From positions 62,001 to 126,000 of the forward strand of contig NZ_JAJSAX010000001.1 in assembly GCF_021261315.1 (NCBI RefSeq): DNA of 64,000 nt, read 5' to 3'. Source of the DNA: Epilithonimonas sp. JDS (GTDB taxonomy: Bacteria; Bacteroidota; Bacteroidia; Flavobacteriales; Weeksellaceae). Shown here one piece after another: positions 16,771-26,303 of the stretch (its first letter is position 1; every line of letters starts with the position of its first letter). The position numbers were made by a program, and so were the translations under genes. The notes under the pieces were generated by a model, which searched no databases, had not been told where the DNA came from, and saw only the letters and a list, made by a program, of their open reading frames with translations.

Positions 16771-17208
16771 ATGAAAAAATTAATCTTACTTGCCTCGGCA
16801 GGACTATTTTTAGCAACTTCTTGTAGAAAAGACGACGATGACAATCCCCAGGATTTGCTTGTCGGAACGTGGACCATCGAAAAATACGTGGTTGAATACG
16901 GAAACGGAACCACTGAATCCGACGCACCAACCACTTGTACAGGAAAATCAAATCTGATATTTGGCAGTGACGGAAAGTATACAAGTAATGATTACTATGA
17001 CAGTGGCAGCAACTGCGATCTGGAATCCAATATCGGCACGTATTCCTACGACAATAACACCAGCACATTGACGGTGTCTGCTAATGGTGCAAGTGATAAT
17101 TCCAAAATCGAAAAACTCACCAATTCACAGCTGATCATCCTGTTCGGTGAAAGTGATTTTGACGATGATGGAAAGACCGATAAGCAGTATATTTATTATA
17201 AAAAATAA
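16771..17208 (+). CDS. lipocalin-like lipoprotein 1
   Basis: 145 residues with lipobox LFLATSC (Cys18) followed by RKDDDD, an acidic +2 region that in Bacteroidetes often marks surface export. The mature part begins with a lipocalin-like WTIEKY strand (LVGTWTIEKYVVEYGNG) and ends with a calcium-loop-like DFDDDGKTDKQYIYYKK. Probably an eight-stranded barrel that binds a small ligand. The next gene is a diverged paralogue. A strong terminator follows. Confidence 0.8.
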   Translation: MKKLILLASAGLFLATSCRKDDDDNPQDLLVGTWTIEKYVVEYGNGTTESDAPTTCTGKSNLIFGSDGKYTSNDYYDSGSNCDLESNIGTYSYDNNTSTLTVSANGASDNSKIEKLTNSQLIILFGESDFDDDGKTDKQYIYYKK

Positions 17209-17209
17209 C

Positions 17210-17245
17210 AATAAATCCTCAGAATAGTTTCTGAGGATTTATTGT
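17210..17245 (+). terminator. rho-independent terminator
   Basis: AATAAATCCTCAGAA pairs perfectly with TTCTGAGGATTTATT over a short loop, then TGTTTTTA. Confidence 0.88.
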
Positions 17246-17299
17246 TTTTAGATTCCTTCTTATTATAATTTTCATTTTATTTGTAAAAAAATTAATACT

Positions 17300-17755
17300 T
17301 TGAAAAAACTAATTCTAATTGCGCTTGCTTCGTTATCCTTTATTTCCTGTAGGAAAGATGATGATGAGAAAGATGAAGCGATGATTGTCGGGACTTGGAA
17401 TCTTAACAAAATACAGATTGTGTCCGGAAAAGACAGTTCAGTTTTAAATTCAGAAGTGATTTCGGATTGCCCAGATAAACGGACTTACCTCTTCTCTGAT
17501 CATAGCTATACACTAACCATTTTCAAAGATAATTTCATAGGTTCCTGCGTTCCTGATGAGACAGAAAATGGTGAATTCAATTATAATGTAGATCAGAAAA
17601 AAATAACATTTAAATCTACACTCACTCAAAATCCTTACATCATGAATGTCAATTCTATTACACATAACGAATTACAGTTGATTGATTCTTTTTTTGGTTA
17701 TGATGCAAATAATGACGGCATCATCGACAAACGTATATTGGTATTCAGCAAATAA
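17300..17755 (+). CDS. lipocalin-like lipoprotein 2 (TTG start)
   Basis: 151-residue paralogue of the preceding gene: TTG start, signal MKKLILIALASLSFISC, then RKDDDE, a GTWNLNKIQIVSG opening strand and a closing DANNDGIIDKRILVFSK. The two genes share architecture and Cys positions, pointing to tandem duplication. TTG 17300 is the only start that gives the lipoprotein signal in frame. Ligand unknown. A terminator separates it from the convergent gene. Confidence 0.78.
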   Translation: MKKLILIALASLSFISCRKDDDEKDEAMIVGTWNLNKIQIVSGKDSSVLNSEVISDCPDKRTYLFSDHSYTLTIFKDNFIGSCVPDETENGEFNYNVDQKKITFKSTLTQNPYIMNVNSITHNELQLIDSFFGYDANNDGIIDKRILVFSK

Positions 17756-17756
17756 A

Positions 17757-17784
17757 AAACTCTTCAGAACTTTCTGAGGAGTTT
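17757..17784. terminator. rho-independent terminator
   Basis: AAACTCTTCAGAA pairs with TTCTGAGGAGTTT (one G-U pair). Lies between convergent genes. Confidence 0.8.
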
Positions 17785-17855
17785 AATGTTTTTTGGCTTT
17801 AGTTACACCATTATTACAGGTATTTAACTACTCAATTCTATTTTTTGAAATTCCT

Positions 17856-19097
17856 TTATTGGATTATAATTTTTTGAGTATAATTCTGTTTTTGATTTTT
17901 GAGATTTAAAATATAAATTCCTTTTGTAAAACCCTTAGCATCAATGCTTAATTCATTTCTATTTTTGAAACTCTGGTTGTAAACGCTTTTTCCTGCCATA
18001 TCCGAAATAGAGATCGTAAACTCTTTTGAATATTGATGATTGATGGAAATGTTTATTTTGTCAGAAGTTGGGTTAGGATAGATGTTTATTGAATTTTTGA
18101 TTACTTCTCCAGTATTTAATGTAAGGTCTGCTGCCATATTTTTCCACACGCTCGCTTTTCCATTTTCCACACCAACAGCATATCCCAATTTGACGTTGCT
18201 GAAATAGATCGAAGAAATAAAAGCATTCTTTATTTGTACATATTCCTTATATCCATCTTCTGAACCGTAAGTCATCCTTACCAAACCGCGTGTGCCGCAT
18301 CCACACAAAGTTAAATCTTCAAAAATACCCCAAACTGTATTTTCATTAATGGAAAATATTTTGGATAAAAGGTATAAAGAACTTTGGCCTAATCGTTCAA
18401 AATTGTTTCCTCCATCTGTGGTTTTTAGAAATCCAAACTGATAACTAAACCCTTTATTTTCATTTATAAAATTAAATGGTCCCCGGGAATTATCAATTTT
18501 TGTCCAATTCTTACCACCATCCAAAGTTTTTAAAATGTTATTTTCACTCGAATGATAAACATTATTATTTGAAGCATAACCAGTTTCTCCACTTAAGAAT
18601 TGGATGTCATAAAATTTCATTTGTGCATCATTCCCAATAATCTTTTCCCAGGAACTTCCTCCATTAATACTCTTAAGTAAAATAGAATTATTATTCGAAT
18701 CGATACAAGACAGGAAAATTAAATTTTCGTTCACACAGGACATAGAATATATTGAGCTGACATTATCCACAGCGATTGGAAGCCATGTATCGCCACCGTC
18801 CGTTGTTTTCAGTAATTGTGCACCAGCTGAAACTATGAAGCCAATATCTTGTGTGGGAAATTGAATTTTTCCAAGAATTTGAGTTGTTCCTGATGATTTC
18901 TGCTGCCAGCTTGCACCACCATTTGTTGTTTTGATTATGGTTCCATTATTGCCGGTCACTATCACGATGTCTGGTGTAATGGCGTAAACGTCTGAAAAAT
19001 TGGAAGCGTTTACATTTCCTACATTTAATGCAACCCATTGTGCGGTACAACTGAATTGGAAAGTCCATAAGAAAATAAATGACAAAAATGTTTTCAT
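17856..19097 (-). CDS. YCF48/BNR-repeat secreted protein with T9SS sorting domain
   Basis: 413 residues. A signal peptide (ending FSCTAQ) leads to a beta-propeller built of about six repeats with the signature TTNGGASW, TTDGGDTW, SINGGSSW, TLDGGKNW and TTDGGNNF, as in YCF48-like photosystem assembly factors and sialidase Asp-boxes. The last 75 residues (INIYPNPTSDKINI...) are a type A type IX secretion sorting domain, so it is exported to the cell surface. Two Cys residues near 268-270 (CGCG) are unusual. Function unknown. Confidence 0.85.
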   Translation of the reverse strand: MKTFLSFIFLWTFQFSCTAQWVALNVGNVNASNFSDVYAITPDIVIVTGNNGTIIKTTNGGASWQQKSSGTTQILGKIQFPTQDIGFIVSAGAQLLKTTDGGDTWLPIAVDNVSSIYSMSCVNENLIFLSCIDSNNNSILLKSINGGSSWEKIIGNDAQMKFYDIQFLSGETGYASNNNVYHSSENNILKTLDGGKNWTKIDNSRGPFNFINENKGFSYQFGFLKTTDGGNNFERLGQSSLYLLSKIFSINENTVWGIFEDLTLCGCGTRGLVRMTYGSEDGYKEYVQIKNAFISSIYFSNVKLGYAVGVENGKASVWKNMAADLTLNTGEVIKNSINIYPNPTSDKINISINHQYSKEFTISISDMAGKSVYNQSFKNRNELSIDAKGFTKGIYILNLKNQKQNYTQKIIIQ

Positions 19098-19221
19098 TAG
19101 TTTTTAGTTTTATTATTGTAAAAATAATGAAAAAATATTATTGAGTATTAAAAAATATCAGACTTATTAACAATTGTTACCAAAGAAATCAATAGTTTAA
19201 TGCACATTATTTATTAAAACT

Positions 19222-19250
19222 AAAATCCTCAGAAGACTCTGAGGATTTTT
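19222..19250 (-). terminator. terminator of the helicase gene
   Basis: AAAATCCTCAGA pairs with TCTGAGGATTTT directly beyond the helicase stop. Confidence 0.8.
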
Positions 19251-19252
19251 GA

Positions 19253-20602
19253 TTATTTCTTTCTCTTCGCTATAGACTTTTGCTTCTGCTGAGCTCTGTT
19301 CGCTCCGAATTTCTTCGGTTCTTTTCGCTTGCTTGGTCCTCCTAGATTGGTTTTCTTGTTCTTCGCTTTTTTCTCGTGGAAAGCAGAATCGCCTTCGTTC
19401 AGTTTGGCTGTCGTTAGGAATTTCATCTTCACTTCTTCCTGTTCCGATGCGATCTTCACTTTAGAAATTGTCACAGCTTCCGGGAATTCCGTTTTCTTGA
19501 TTTCTCTGTCCATTAGAAGTTCGATGTCCAAAAGTTGCGCTTCTTCTTTTTTGGTGAAGAACGTGATGGAAATCCCTTCTTTGTCCGCACGACCAGTTCT
19601 ACCGATCCTGTGAATGTATTGCTCTGGAACCTCAGGAACCTCGAAGTTGAAAACGTGCGAAATATCCGGAATATCCAGACCTCTCGCCATAATATCCGTC
19701 GTGATCACGCCTCGCAATTCTTCATTGGTGAATTCCTGCATCACTCTTAATCTGAAATTCTGAGATTTGTTGGAATGGATGACACCAAACTGGTCTGGAA
19801 ATTCGACATTCAGTTTTTCGAAGATGAGATCCGCGTGTTTTTTATTATTAGCAAAAATTAGAATTTTTTCTAAGTCCGTTTCTGTTTTAAGAAGATGAAT
19901 TAATAAATTCAGTTTGGTGTTGAAGTTCTCCACCGGAACTGCAGATTGTGCAATTTTTTCCAACGGTGTTCCAGATCTTGCCAGTGAAATTTCAATTGGG
20001 CCGGCGAAATATTCGTTCAACAATGCGTCTACAGCATCTGTCATAGTTGCAGAAAAAAGGATGTTTTGTCTTTTCTCCTTCATCATTTCGAAGATGTGTG
20101 TGAGCTGTGGACGGAAACCAAGATTCAGCATTTCATCAAATTCATCGATGATTAATTTACCAACTTCCTTTAACGAAATTGCATTATCAATCGCCAAATC
20201 CATTACTCTACCAGGTGTTCCTACCAAGATGTCACAACCGTCATTGAACAATAATTTTTGTGTATTGATATTCTTTCCACCGTAAATTCCGATCACTCTT
20301 GCGGTCATATTTTCCGTCATTTTTGTGATCACTTCTGCGACCTGCACTACCAATTCTCTGGTTGGAACCAAAACCAAAACCGTTGGATTCCCTGTTTTGT
20401 TGTATTTCCAGGTTTTAAGGACTGGAAGCGTGTAAGCCAAAGTTTTCCCTGTTCCCGTTTGGGCAATTCCCATCACATCGCGTCCGGAAAGTATCGGTCC
20501 GATGCTTTTTTCCTGAATAGGCGTTGGTTCAAAAAGGTTGAGATCGGCTAGAACATCCAGAATCTTTTCCGGTAAATCGAAGTCTGCAAAAGTGGTTTTC
20601 AT
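19253..20602 (-). CDS. DEAD-box-family RNA helicase
   Basis: Cytosolic ATP-dependent RNA helicase, 449 residues. Motifs: Q-motif near F5...PTPIQ, Walker A AQTGTGKT at 47-54, PTREL, motif II DEFD (not the usual DEAD), SAT, and HRIGRTGR. A basic tail of Lys-rich residues (KRKEPKKFGANRAQQKQ) likely binds RNA. Members act in ribosome assembly or mRNA decay at low temperature. The reading frame extends 29 codons upstream, but ATG 20602 begins the conserved MKTTFADFDLPEKIL and is preferred. Confidence 0.9.
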   Translation of the reverse strand: MKTTFADFDLPEKILDVLADLNLFEPTPIQEKSIGPILSGRDVMGIAQTGTGKTLAYTLPVLKTWKYNKTGNPTVLVLVPTRELVVQVAEVITKMTENMTARVIGIYGGKNINTQKLLFNDGCDILVGTPGRVMDLAIDNAISLKEVGKLIIDEFDEMLNLGFRPQLTHIFEMMKEKRQNILFSATMTDAVDALLNEYFAGPIEISLARSGTPLEKIAQSAVPVENFNTKLNLLIHLLKTETDLEKILIFANNKKHADLIFEKLNVEFPDQFGVIHSNKSQNFRLRVMQEFTNEELRGVITTDIMARGLDIPDISHVFNFEVPEVPEQYIHRIGRTGRADKEGISITFFTKKEEAQLLDIELLMDREIKKTEFPEAVTISKVKIASEQEEVKMKFLTTAKLNEGDSAFHEKKAKNKKTNLGGPSKRKEPKKFGANRAQQKQKSIAKRKK

Positions 20603-20754
20603 CTGGGAAAATTTATTTTTAAAGTGGTAAAGAATAACCTGGAAAATTGAAATTATAACGAATTGATACAATATTTTCTTTGGTTTCAATCGGCAAAGAT
20701 AGGGATTTTGAAATCAAGAGGAAAACTATTGATTTTTTGAGATAATTATAAAAC

Positions 20755-21921
20755 TTATTTCTGCTCTTCCCTCAAAACAATCCTGAAAGTCGTTCCTTTC
20801 CCAACTTCAGAATTGGCAATTTTCACCTCGCCTTTGTGATATTCTGTCACGACTCTTTTCGTTAAAGAAAGACCTAATCCCCAACCACGTTTTTTGGTAG
20901 AGAATCCCGGTTTGAAGGCATTTCTGACCTGTTGTTTTGTCATTCCGCTTCCGGAATCGGTCACATCAATGTAGACATTTCTATTCTTTTTGTAAAGAGA
21001 CAATTCCAGTTTTCCTTCGCCTTTCATCGCATCGACGGCATTTTTGATCAGGTTTTCGATCACCCAACTCATTAGGATTTTACTGTGTGGAATCAGAATT
21101 GGTTCGTAGGTTTTTCTTAAAGTAAAATCGACTCTTGTCGAAATTCTGGATTTCAAATAATCAAAATTCTGCTGTACGGTTTCATTAATATCAAGATCAT
21201 TCAGCGACGGAATTGATCCGATTTTTGAAAATCTCTCGGAAATAGTTTTCAGTCTTTCAACGTCTTTCTCGAGTTCTTTTACGCCTAATCCATTTTCATC
21301 TTCCAGCTTCATAATTTCCACCCAACCAATCATTGATGATAATGGCGTTCCGATCTGATGCGCTGTTTCCTTAGCCAAACCAGCCCAGACAAAACCTTCG
21401 TCAGTCTTCTTGAGAGTTCTCAGGAACCAAAAGGAAAATATCAGATAAGCGCCGATGAACAAAGCGATTAGGTAAGGATAAAACCTGAAATAATTGAGCA
21501 GATCGGAGTTGTCGTAATAGATGAACTGATTCTGTCCAGATGGCAATTCTACGACAAAAGGATCGTAGGAATTTTCCATTTTTCTGATCAGATTTTTCAG
21601 CTTAAGGGAATCTTGTTCGATTTGTTCGGGAATATTGGCTTGGAAAATGGGTGTTTTATTTTTGTCTGTCACCACAATAGGAAGATTGGTATTATCCTGC
21701 ATTACAGCAAGATACAACTCCTGAATTTTTGGATCTGCTGAAATCTCATCATCAGTATAGGCTTTCAAAGCCGTACCAATCAGATTGATCTTCTGAATCT
21801 CCTGCTTCCTGAGATTGTCAATAATTAAAAAAGAAGAAACGGCAATACCAAGTACAATCGCCGTGAGTATAAAGTACACGACCCAACTGTTGATCCTTTT
21901 AAGAAAATTGAAACCTTTCAT
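20755..21921 (-). CDS. orphan sensor histidine kinase
   Basis: 388-residue membrane kinase. Helices near 12-34 and 148-168 bracket a periplasmic sensor of about 110 residues. The kinase core has His188 in KETAHQIGTPLSSM, an N-box (NLIKNAVDAMKGEGK), the G1 box DVTDSGSGM and a G2 box WGLGLSLTKR. There is no HAMP or receiver domain, and no response-regulator gene lies nearby, so its partner is elsewhere. It is 66 bases downstream of nothing on its strand and upstream of the helicase by 150 bases. Confidence 0.9.
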   Translation of the reverse strand: MKGFNFLKRINSWVVYFILTAIVLGIAVSSFLIIDNLRKQEIQKINLIGTALKAYTDDEISADPKIQELYLAVMQDNTNLPIVVTDKNKTPIFQANIPEQIEQDSLKLKNLIRKMENSYDPFVVELPSGQNQFIYYDNSDLLNYFRFYPYLIALFIGAYLIFSFWFLRTLKKTDEGFVWAGLAKETAHQIGTPLSSMIGWVEIMKLEDENGLGVKELEKDVERLKTISERFSKIGSIPSLNDLDINETVQQNFDYLKSRISTRVDFTLRKTYEPILIPHSKILMSWVIENLIKNAVDAMKGEGKLELSLYKKNRNVYIDVTDSGSGMTKQQVRNAFKPGFSTKKRGWGLGLSLTKRVVTEYHKGEVKIANSEVGKGTTFRIVLREEQK

Positions 21922-22056
21922 TATTGCTTATAAAACGGCAATTTAGGAATTTATTATATAAAATTAGAGCTTAGAATTTAGACATTAGATTTTAGACCAG
22001 AAATCAAGATTAATTTGGATATTTGTAATTGATATATTAATGCAAATCGATTTTGT

Positions 22057-22554
22057 ATGATCACAAAAATAGCTTCACTTCTCATATTTCTTACGATTGG
22101 TAATTTTAATTTAACCTCAGAAAAAATTAGTCAAACACAAGATTACGACCAATATTGCAATGCCCGTTTCGGCTATTGTGTGGATTATCCCGATTTTCTG
22201 AAAGCTCAGCCAGAAAGCCCAAACGGCGACGGCAAAATCTTCATTAATAAAAAAGGTGAGGAAGTTTTGAGGGTTTTTGGTCGGTTAAATCTGGATCCGG
22301 AAGGCGAGACGATTTCTCTGGAAAGACAATATAAAATGGATGTTCAAAATCATCTAAAGAAGAAAAATGTCATCACTTATAAAAAATTAGGCAAAACATT
22401 TTTTGTAATTTCGGGTTATCGAAATGGGAAGGTCTTTTATCAAAAAACCATCTTGAAAAACGATGCTTTTGCATTTGCCACCTTGCAATATCCAACTAAT
22501 GACAAAGAAATCTATGACAAGGTTTCGACGGAAATTTTCAAAAAATTCAAATAA
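22057..22554 (+). CDS. uncharacterised secreted protein
   Basis: 165 residues with a probable N-terminal signal sequence (TKIASLLIFLTIGNFNLTSEK). The mature part has a paired-Cys element (CNARFGYC) followed by VDYPDF and a string of charged beta-strands ending in ATLQYP...FKKFK. The domain resembles small periplasmic lipoprotein-like proteins of unknown function; I cannot name a family. It is 17 bases upstream of the aldose epimerase gene, so the two may be cotranscribed. Confidence 0.7.
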   Translation: MITKIASLLIFLTIGNFNLTSEKISQTQDYDQYCNARFGYCVDYPDFLKAQPESPNGDGKIFINKKGEEVLRVFGRLNLDPEGETISLERQYKMDVQNHLKKKNVITYKKLGKTFFVISGYRNGKVFYQKTILKNDAFAFATLQYPTNDKEIYDKVSTEIFKKFK

Positions 22555-22571
22555 AATTTACAATATCAATT

Positions 22572-23438
22572 ATGATTCAACTTCAAAATACAAAAATAAA
22601 GGCCTGCTTCAATGAACTCGGTGCAGAACTCATTTCGCTAATTAATCTCGACACAGGAAAAGAAATCATCTGGGAAGGCAATCCTGATTTTTGGGGCGGC
22701 CAAAGTCCAGTCCTTTTCCCGACCGTTGGCGCGTTGAAAGATGACAAATATATTTTCGAAGGTGAAACTTATGAGATGCCAAGACACGGATTCGCCAGAA
22801 GAAAGTTTTTCGACGTGAAAAGTTCATCAGAAAATCAGGTTATTTTTGAATTAAATTCTGATGAGGAAACTTTGAAATTCTATCCTTTCGATTTCAGTTT
22901 GGAGATCAAATATACTTTGACTGAAAACAAGTTGACCGTTTCTTACAACGTGAAAAATACTTCGGAAAAAGAACTGTATTTTTCTTTGGGTGCACATCCT
23001 GGATTTGCGATTGACACCAAAAATGGATTGAAGTATGATGATTACGAGATTTCCTTTTCTGATGATGAAAACTTGGAAATCCATCCTTTGATCGATAATC
23101 TCATCAGCAAAAAAACCGAAACCATCAACCTGGAAAATAAAACGCTTCCACTTTCATACGAATTGTTCTCAAAAGACGCTTTGGTGATGACCAATATGAA
23201 AAGCAAAGAATTGATCCTGAGAAATAATCAAAACAACCACAAAGTGATTTTCACTTTTTCAAACTTCCCATATTTCGGAATTTGGGCGGCAAAAAATGCT
23301 GATTTCGTTTGCCTTGAACCTTGGCAGGGAATCGCGGACATCGAAGACCACAACCAGGAATTAACTCAGAAATTTGGGATTTTGAAGTTGGAAAGGAATG
23401 AAGAATGGAAAGGTGATTGGGCGGTTGAAATTGAGTGA
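22572..23438 (+). CDS. aldose 1-epimerase-family protein (LacX-like)
   Basis: 288-residue galactose-mutarotase-fold enzyme. The sugar-binding motifs are HGFARRKFF near 73-81, SLGAHPGFAI near 139-148 and WAAKNADFVCLEPWQGIAD near 240-258 with the catalytic Glu. The LacX subgroup acts on hexoses or their derivatives as a mutarotase; the true substrate is uncertain. Normal length for the family. Cytosolic, no signal. Confidence 0.85.
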   Translation: MIQLQNTKIKACFNELGAELISLINLDTGKEIIWEGNPDFWGGQSPVLFPTVGALKDDKYIFEGETYEMPRHGFARRKFFDVKSSSENQVIFELNSDEETLKFYPFDFSLEIKYTLTENKLTVSYNVKNTSEKELYFSLGAHPGFAIDTKNGLKYDDYEISFSDDENLEIHPLIDNLISKKTETINLENKTLPLSYELFSKDALVMTNMKSKELILRNNQNNHKVIFTFSNFPYFGIWAAKNADFVCLEPWQGIADIEDHNQELTQKFGILKLERNEEWKGDWAVEIE

Positions 23439-23497
23439 TTTTTCATCGCAAAGTCGCTAAAATTTAAAAATTACAACGCTTTAAAGTCGCGAAAAAC

Positions 23498-23535
23498 AAC
23501 CCCTTCAGAGTTTAGAACTCTGAAGGGGTTTTCTA
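23498..23535. terminator. terminator between convergent genes, copy 1
   Basis: AACCCCTTCAGAGTTTAGAACTCTGAAGGGGTTTTC. The same hairpin appears at 34889-34920, so it may be a mobile terminator-like repeat. Confidence 0.85.
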
Positions 23536-23544
23536 TTAAAAAAA

Positions 23545-24090
23545 TTACTGCTTATCCAACTTATTCCAATATTCCAGAATCTCATTTTTGATATTCTCTG
23601 GTAGATCTTTAAAATTATCAGAATAAACATCTTTCGAATAACCACTTTCCAAAGAAGTTGAGATTTCGTAGAACTCAGCATTTTTTGAGAAAATCAAATG
23701 AACAGATTGTTGTTTGAAATCGTAGTCGTTCAATGAATAAATGAAAAGTGCGTCGATGCTTTTGTCTTTATCGTAATTGGCAAAGGACTTTCTTTGTCCC
23801 CAAGAACTAATGATTCCCGCGTGCTCGATTTGTTTTTTGGCTTTCACTTTCCATTCTCCATCGATTTTTGTAAATCTTTGGAAAGTCATTTTATCAGGCT
23901 TCGCTCCTTTTTCGATTTTTGAAAAGATGAAGACATTGTCCTCATTGTCCGGCGAATTTACCTCGTCCACCTGAACAATTCTAACGCCTTCGAAAGGGAA
24001 ATTTTTGTAAGAATCCTGGTGCCTTACAATGTTGGAAACTTGCGCAGTCAGCATCGTTCCGATGAATAGCATTGGTAATAAAATTTTCAT
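23545..24090 (-). CDS. uncharacterised exported protein
   Basis: 181 residues, signal peptide MKILLPMLFIGTMLTAQ. The mature part is a run of beta-strands with DNVFIFSKIEKG and MTFQRFTKIDGEWKVKAKKQIEHAG, and no Cys. No known domain is recognised. Convergent with the aldose epimerase. Directly upstream, beyond its promoter region, lies a palindromic repeat and the S9 peptidase end. Confidence 0.7.
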   Translation of the reverse strand: MKILLPMLFIGTMLTAQVSNIVRHQDSYKNFPFEGVRIVQVDEVNSPDNEDNVFIFSKIEKGAKPDKMTFQRFTKIDGEWKVKAKKQIEHAGIISSWGQRKSFANYDKDKSIDALFIYSLNDYDFKQQSVHLIFSKNAEFYEISTSLESGYSKDVYSDNFKDLPENIKNEILEYWNKLDKQ

Positions 24091-24167
24091 ATTCGTGTTT
24101 TTTTATTTAGATAAATATAAAAAAAATGCAGATGATAATTCAACTGCATTTTAATTTTTATTTAAAA

Positions 24168-24218
24168 ACCACCCCGTCAAAAATTAAAAAATTTTTGACA
24201 CCCTCCATTGGAGGGGGA
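24168..24218. repeat. CACCCCGTC...CCCTCC repeat, copy 1
   Basis: ACCACCCCGTCAAAAATT palindromic centre and ACACCCTCCATTGGAGGGGGAA. A shorter diverged copy is at 38241-38292. Both sit at the 3' end of minus-strand genes, next to the stop codon. Confidence 0.7.
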
Positions 24219-24221
24219 ATT

Positions 24222-26216
24222 TTAAAGTGTTTCCTTCAACCATTCGAAGAATTCTCTTTGCCAAACCAAACCGTTTTGCGGATGAAGCACCCAATGGTTT
24301 TCGTTCGGGAAATAAAGGAATTTGGTTTTCAGACCTTTCAGTTTTGCAGCTTGGAAAGCTTCCTGACCTTGCTCGTAAGGAACACGGAAATCGATTCCAC
24401 CTTGGATCACCATAATTGGTCTGTTCCACTTGTCCACAAAATTACTTGGATTGAAGTCTGAATACGCTTTTGGTGTTGGTTTCTGCCAATAATTTCCACC
24501 TAGATCCCAATTGGCGAACCAGAGTTCCTCAGTTGTTCCGTACCAGGATTTCATATCAAATAATCCGTCGTGTGCAATGAATGTTTTGAATCTATTCTCG
24601 TGAACTCCAGCCAGCATAAATACAGAATATCCGCCGTAACTTGCGCCAACAGCCGCTACTCTATTTCCATCTACATATGGTAATGTTTTAGCAAAGTCGG
24701 TTGCTGACAAATAATCTTTAATCGGTTGTCCGCCCCAGTCGCCACTGATCGCTTCGTTCCATTTTACGCCCCAGCCTGGCATTCCTCTTCTGTTTGGTGC
24801 CACGACGATGTAGCCGTTTGCAGCCATCAAAGCGAAGTTCCATCTCGTGGAGAAGAACTGCGTCAATCCAGATTGTGGTCCACCTTGACAATAAACCAGA
24901 GTCGGATATTTCTTATTTGGGTCAAAGTTGGGTGGATAATGGAACCAAACGCCCATCTCTTTTCCATCGGTCGTTTTCACCATTTTCAGTTCAGATCTTC
25001 CTTGAACCAACTTGGAATAATTATCTTTATTAATGTCCGTGATCTGTTTCAATACACCTTTGGAATCCACTTCGAAAAGGTCTGCATTGTGGTTGATATC
25101 TGTTTTGGTGACCCAAAGTTTGCCTTTGTTTTCGAGTACGATCTCGTTGATATCAAAATCGCCTTTCGTAATTTGTTTTACAGTTTTATTTTTAACATCA
25201 ACCGAGAATAATTGTTTCGTGCCGCGGAAAGCTGAAGTGAAATAGATCGATTTTGCATCTGCACTCCAGGAAACATCGCCAGTGACACTTTCGTCCCAGG
25301 CTTTTGTAAGATTTTCAGACTTCATCGCCTTCCAATCCATGATCATAATATCATTTTTGTCGGCTTCAAAACCGTCTCTTTCCATTGAGTTCCAAAGGAG
25401 AAATTTACCATCCGGACTGAACTTCGGATTCACATCGTAACCCATCATTCCTTCTGTAATATTCTTGGTAACGCCACTTGCCAGATCATAGCAGTAAATA
25501 TCGGTGTTGGTGCTTTGCGCATATTCTGCGCCGCTTTTCTTCTTGGAAACGTAAAGCAACTGCGACGAATCCGGACTCCAAACAAAATCCTCTGCGCCAC
25601 CAAATGGTTTCTGTGGCGAATCGTAAGCTTTTCCCTCCAAGAGGTCTTTGGCCTTGTCCACAGACTCTGAAATATTGACTGTGAAAACGTGGTTGTACGA
25701 ACCTTCGTTGAAAGCATCCCAATGTCTGTGATTGAGGTCTGTATAGATTTGAGCCGTCGTTTTTGGCAGATCTTTATACTTATCCTTTCCCAGAAGATCC
25801 TCGATATGAACCGCTTTGCTGAAAGCCACTTTTTTCCCGTCTGGAGAAATGACAATATTGTCAACATAACCAATAGAATAGAATTCCGTCCAGGTTTTAC
25901 CGGAATCTTTTGACAAAAATATCTGTTTGTTTTCTAAAGCATAAATTCCGTTTTTGTCCCACTGTATAAGGCTTTTCTTGCCTAAATCAAGCTTGTTTGC
26001 TTTTCCGGAAAGATCCAACCAGAAAGTTTCGGAATTTGACTTTTCGGTTTTAAGGTCTGTTTTGCTGATTTTGTAAATCAATGATTGATGATCTGGAGAA
26101 ACGGACTGAACGCCCAGCCGATTGAGCGTCCACATGATTTCCGGTGTCATGACCTGTTGTGCATTCATCATAAAAGGTATTGTTGCTGCTGCAGCTATGA
26201 AATGTTTGATTTTCAT
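24222..26216 (-). CDS. S9 family peptidase (DPP4/acylaminoacyl-peptidase type)
   Basis: 664-residue exported serine peptidase. Signal peptide through about residue 20 (FMMNAQ), then a WD40/PD40 beta-propeller to about 400 that gates access, then an alpha/beta-hydrolase domain. The catalytic triad is Ser526 in GASYGG, Asp609 in GGIDFRV and His641 in NENHW. It would release short peptides or N-terminal residues in the periplasm. A minus-strand TAACTTCG -7-like element lies upstream of the start. Confidence 0.9.
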   Translation of the reverse strand: MKIKHFIAAAATIPFMMNAQQVMTPEIMWTLNRLGVQSVSPDHQSLIYKISKTDLKTEKSNSETFWLDLSGKANKLDLGKKSLIQWDKNGIYALENKQIFLSKDSGKTWTEFYSIGYVDNIVISPDGKKVAFSKAVHIEDLLGKDKYKDLPKTTAQIYTDLNHRHWDAFNEGSYNHVFTVNISESVDKAKDLLEGKAYDSPQKPFGGAEDFVWSPDSSQLLYVSKKKSGAEYAQSTNTDIYCYDLASGVTKNITEGMMGYDVNPKFSPDGKFLLWNSMERDGFEADKNDIMIMDWKAMKSENLTKAWDESVTGDVSWSADAKSIYFTSAFRGTKQLFSVDVKNKTVKQITKGDFDINEIVLENKGKLWVTKTDINHNADLFEVDSKGVLKQITDINKDNYSKLVQGRSELKMVKTTDGKEMGVWFHYPPNFDPNKKYPTLVYCQGGPQSGLTQFFSTRWNFALMAANGYIVVAPNRRGMPGWGVKWNEAISGDWGGQPIKDYLSATDFAKTLPYVDGNRVAAVGASYGGYSVFMLAGVHENRFKTFIAHDGLFDMKSWYGTTEELWFANWDLGGNYWQKPTPKAYSDFNPSNFVDKWNRPIMVIQGGIDFRVPYEQGQEAFQAAKLKGLKTKFLYFPNENHWVLHPQNGLVWQREFFEWLKETL

Positions 26217-26303
26217 CTGTTTATAATTATATTTTGAAAAAACTCGGACGAAGTTATTAAATTATTATGTAAATTTGGGTTTAACCAATTAAAACTAATT
26301 TTT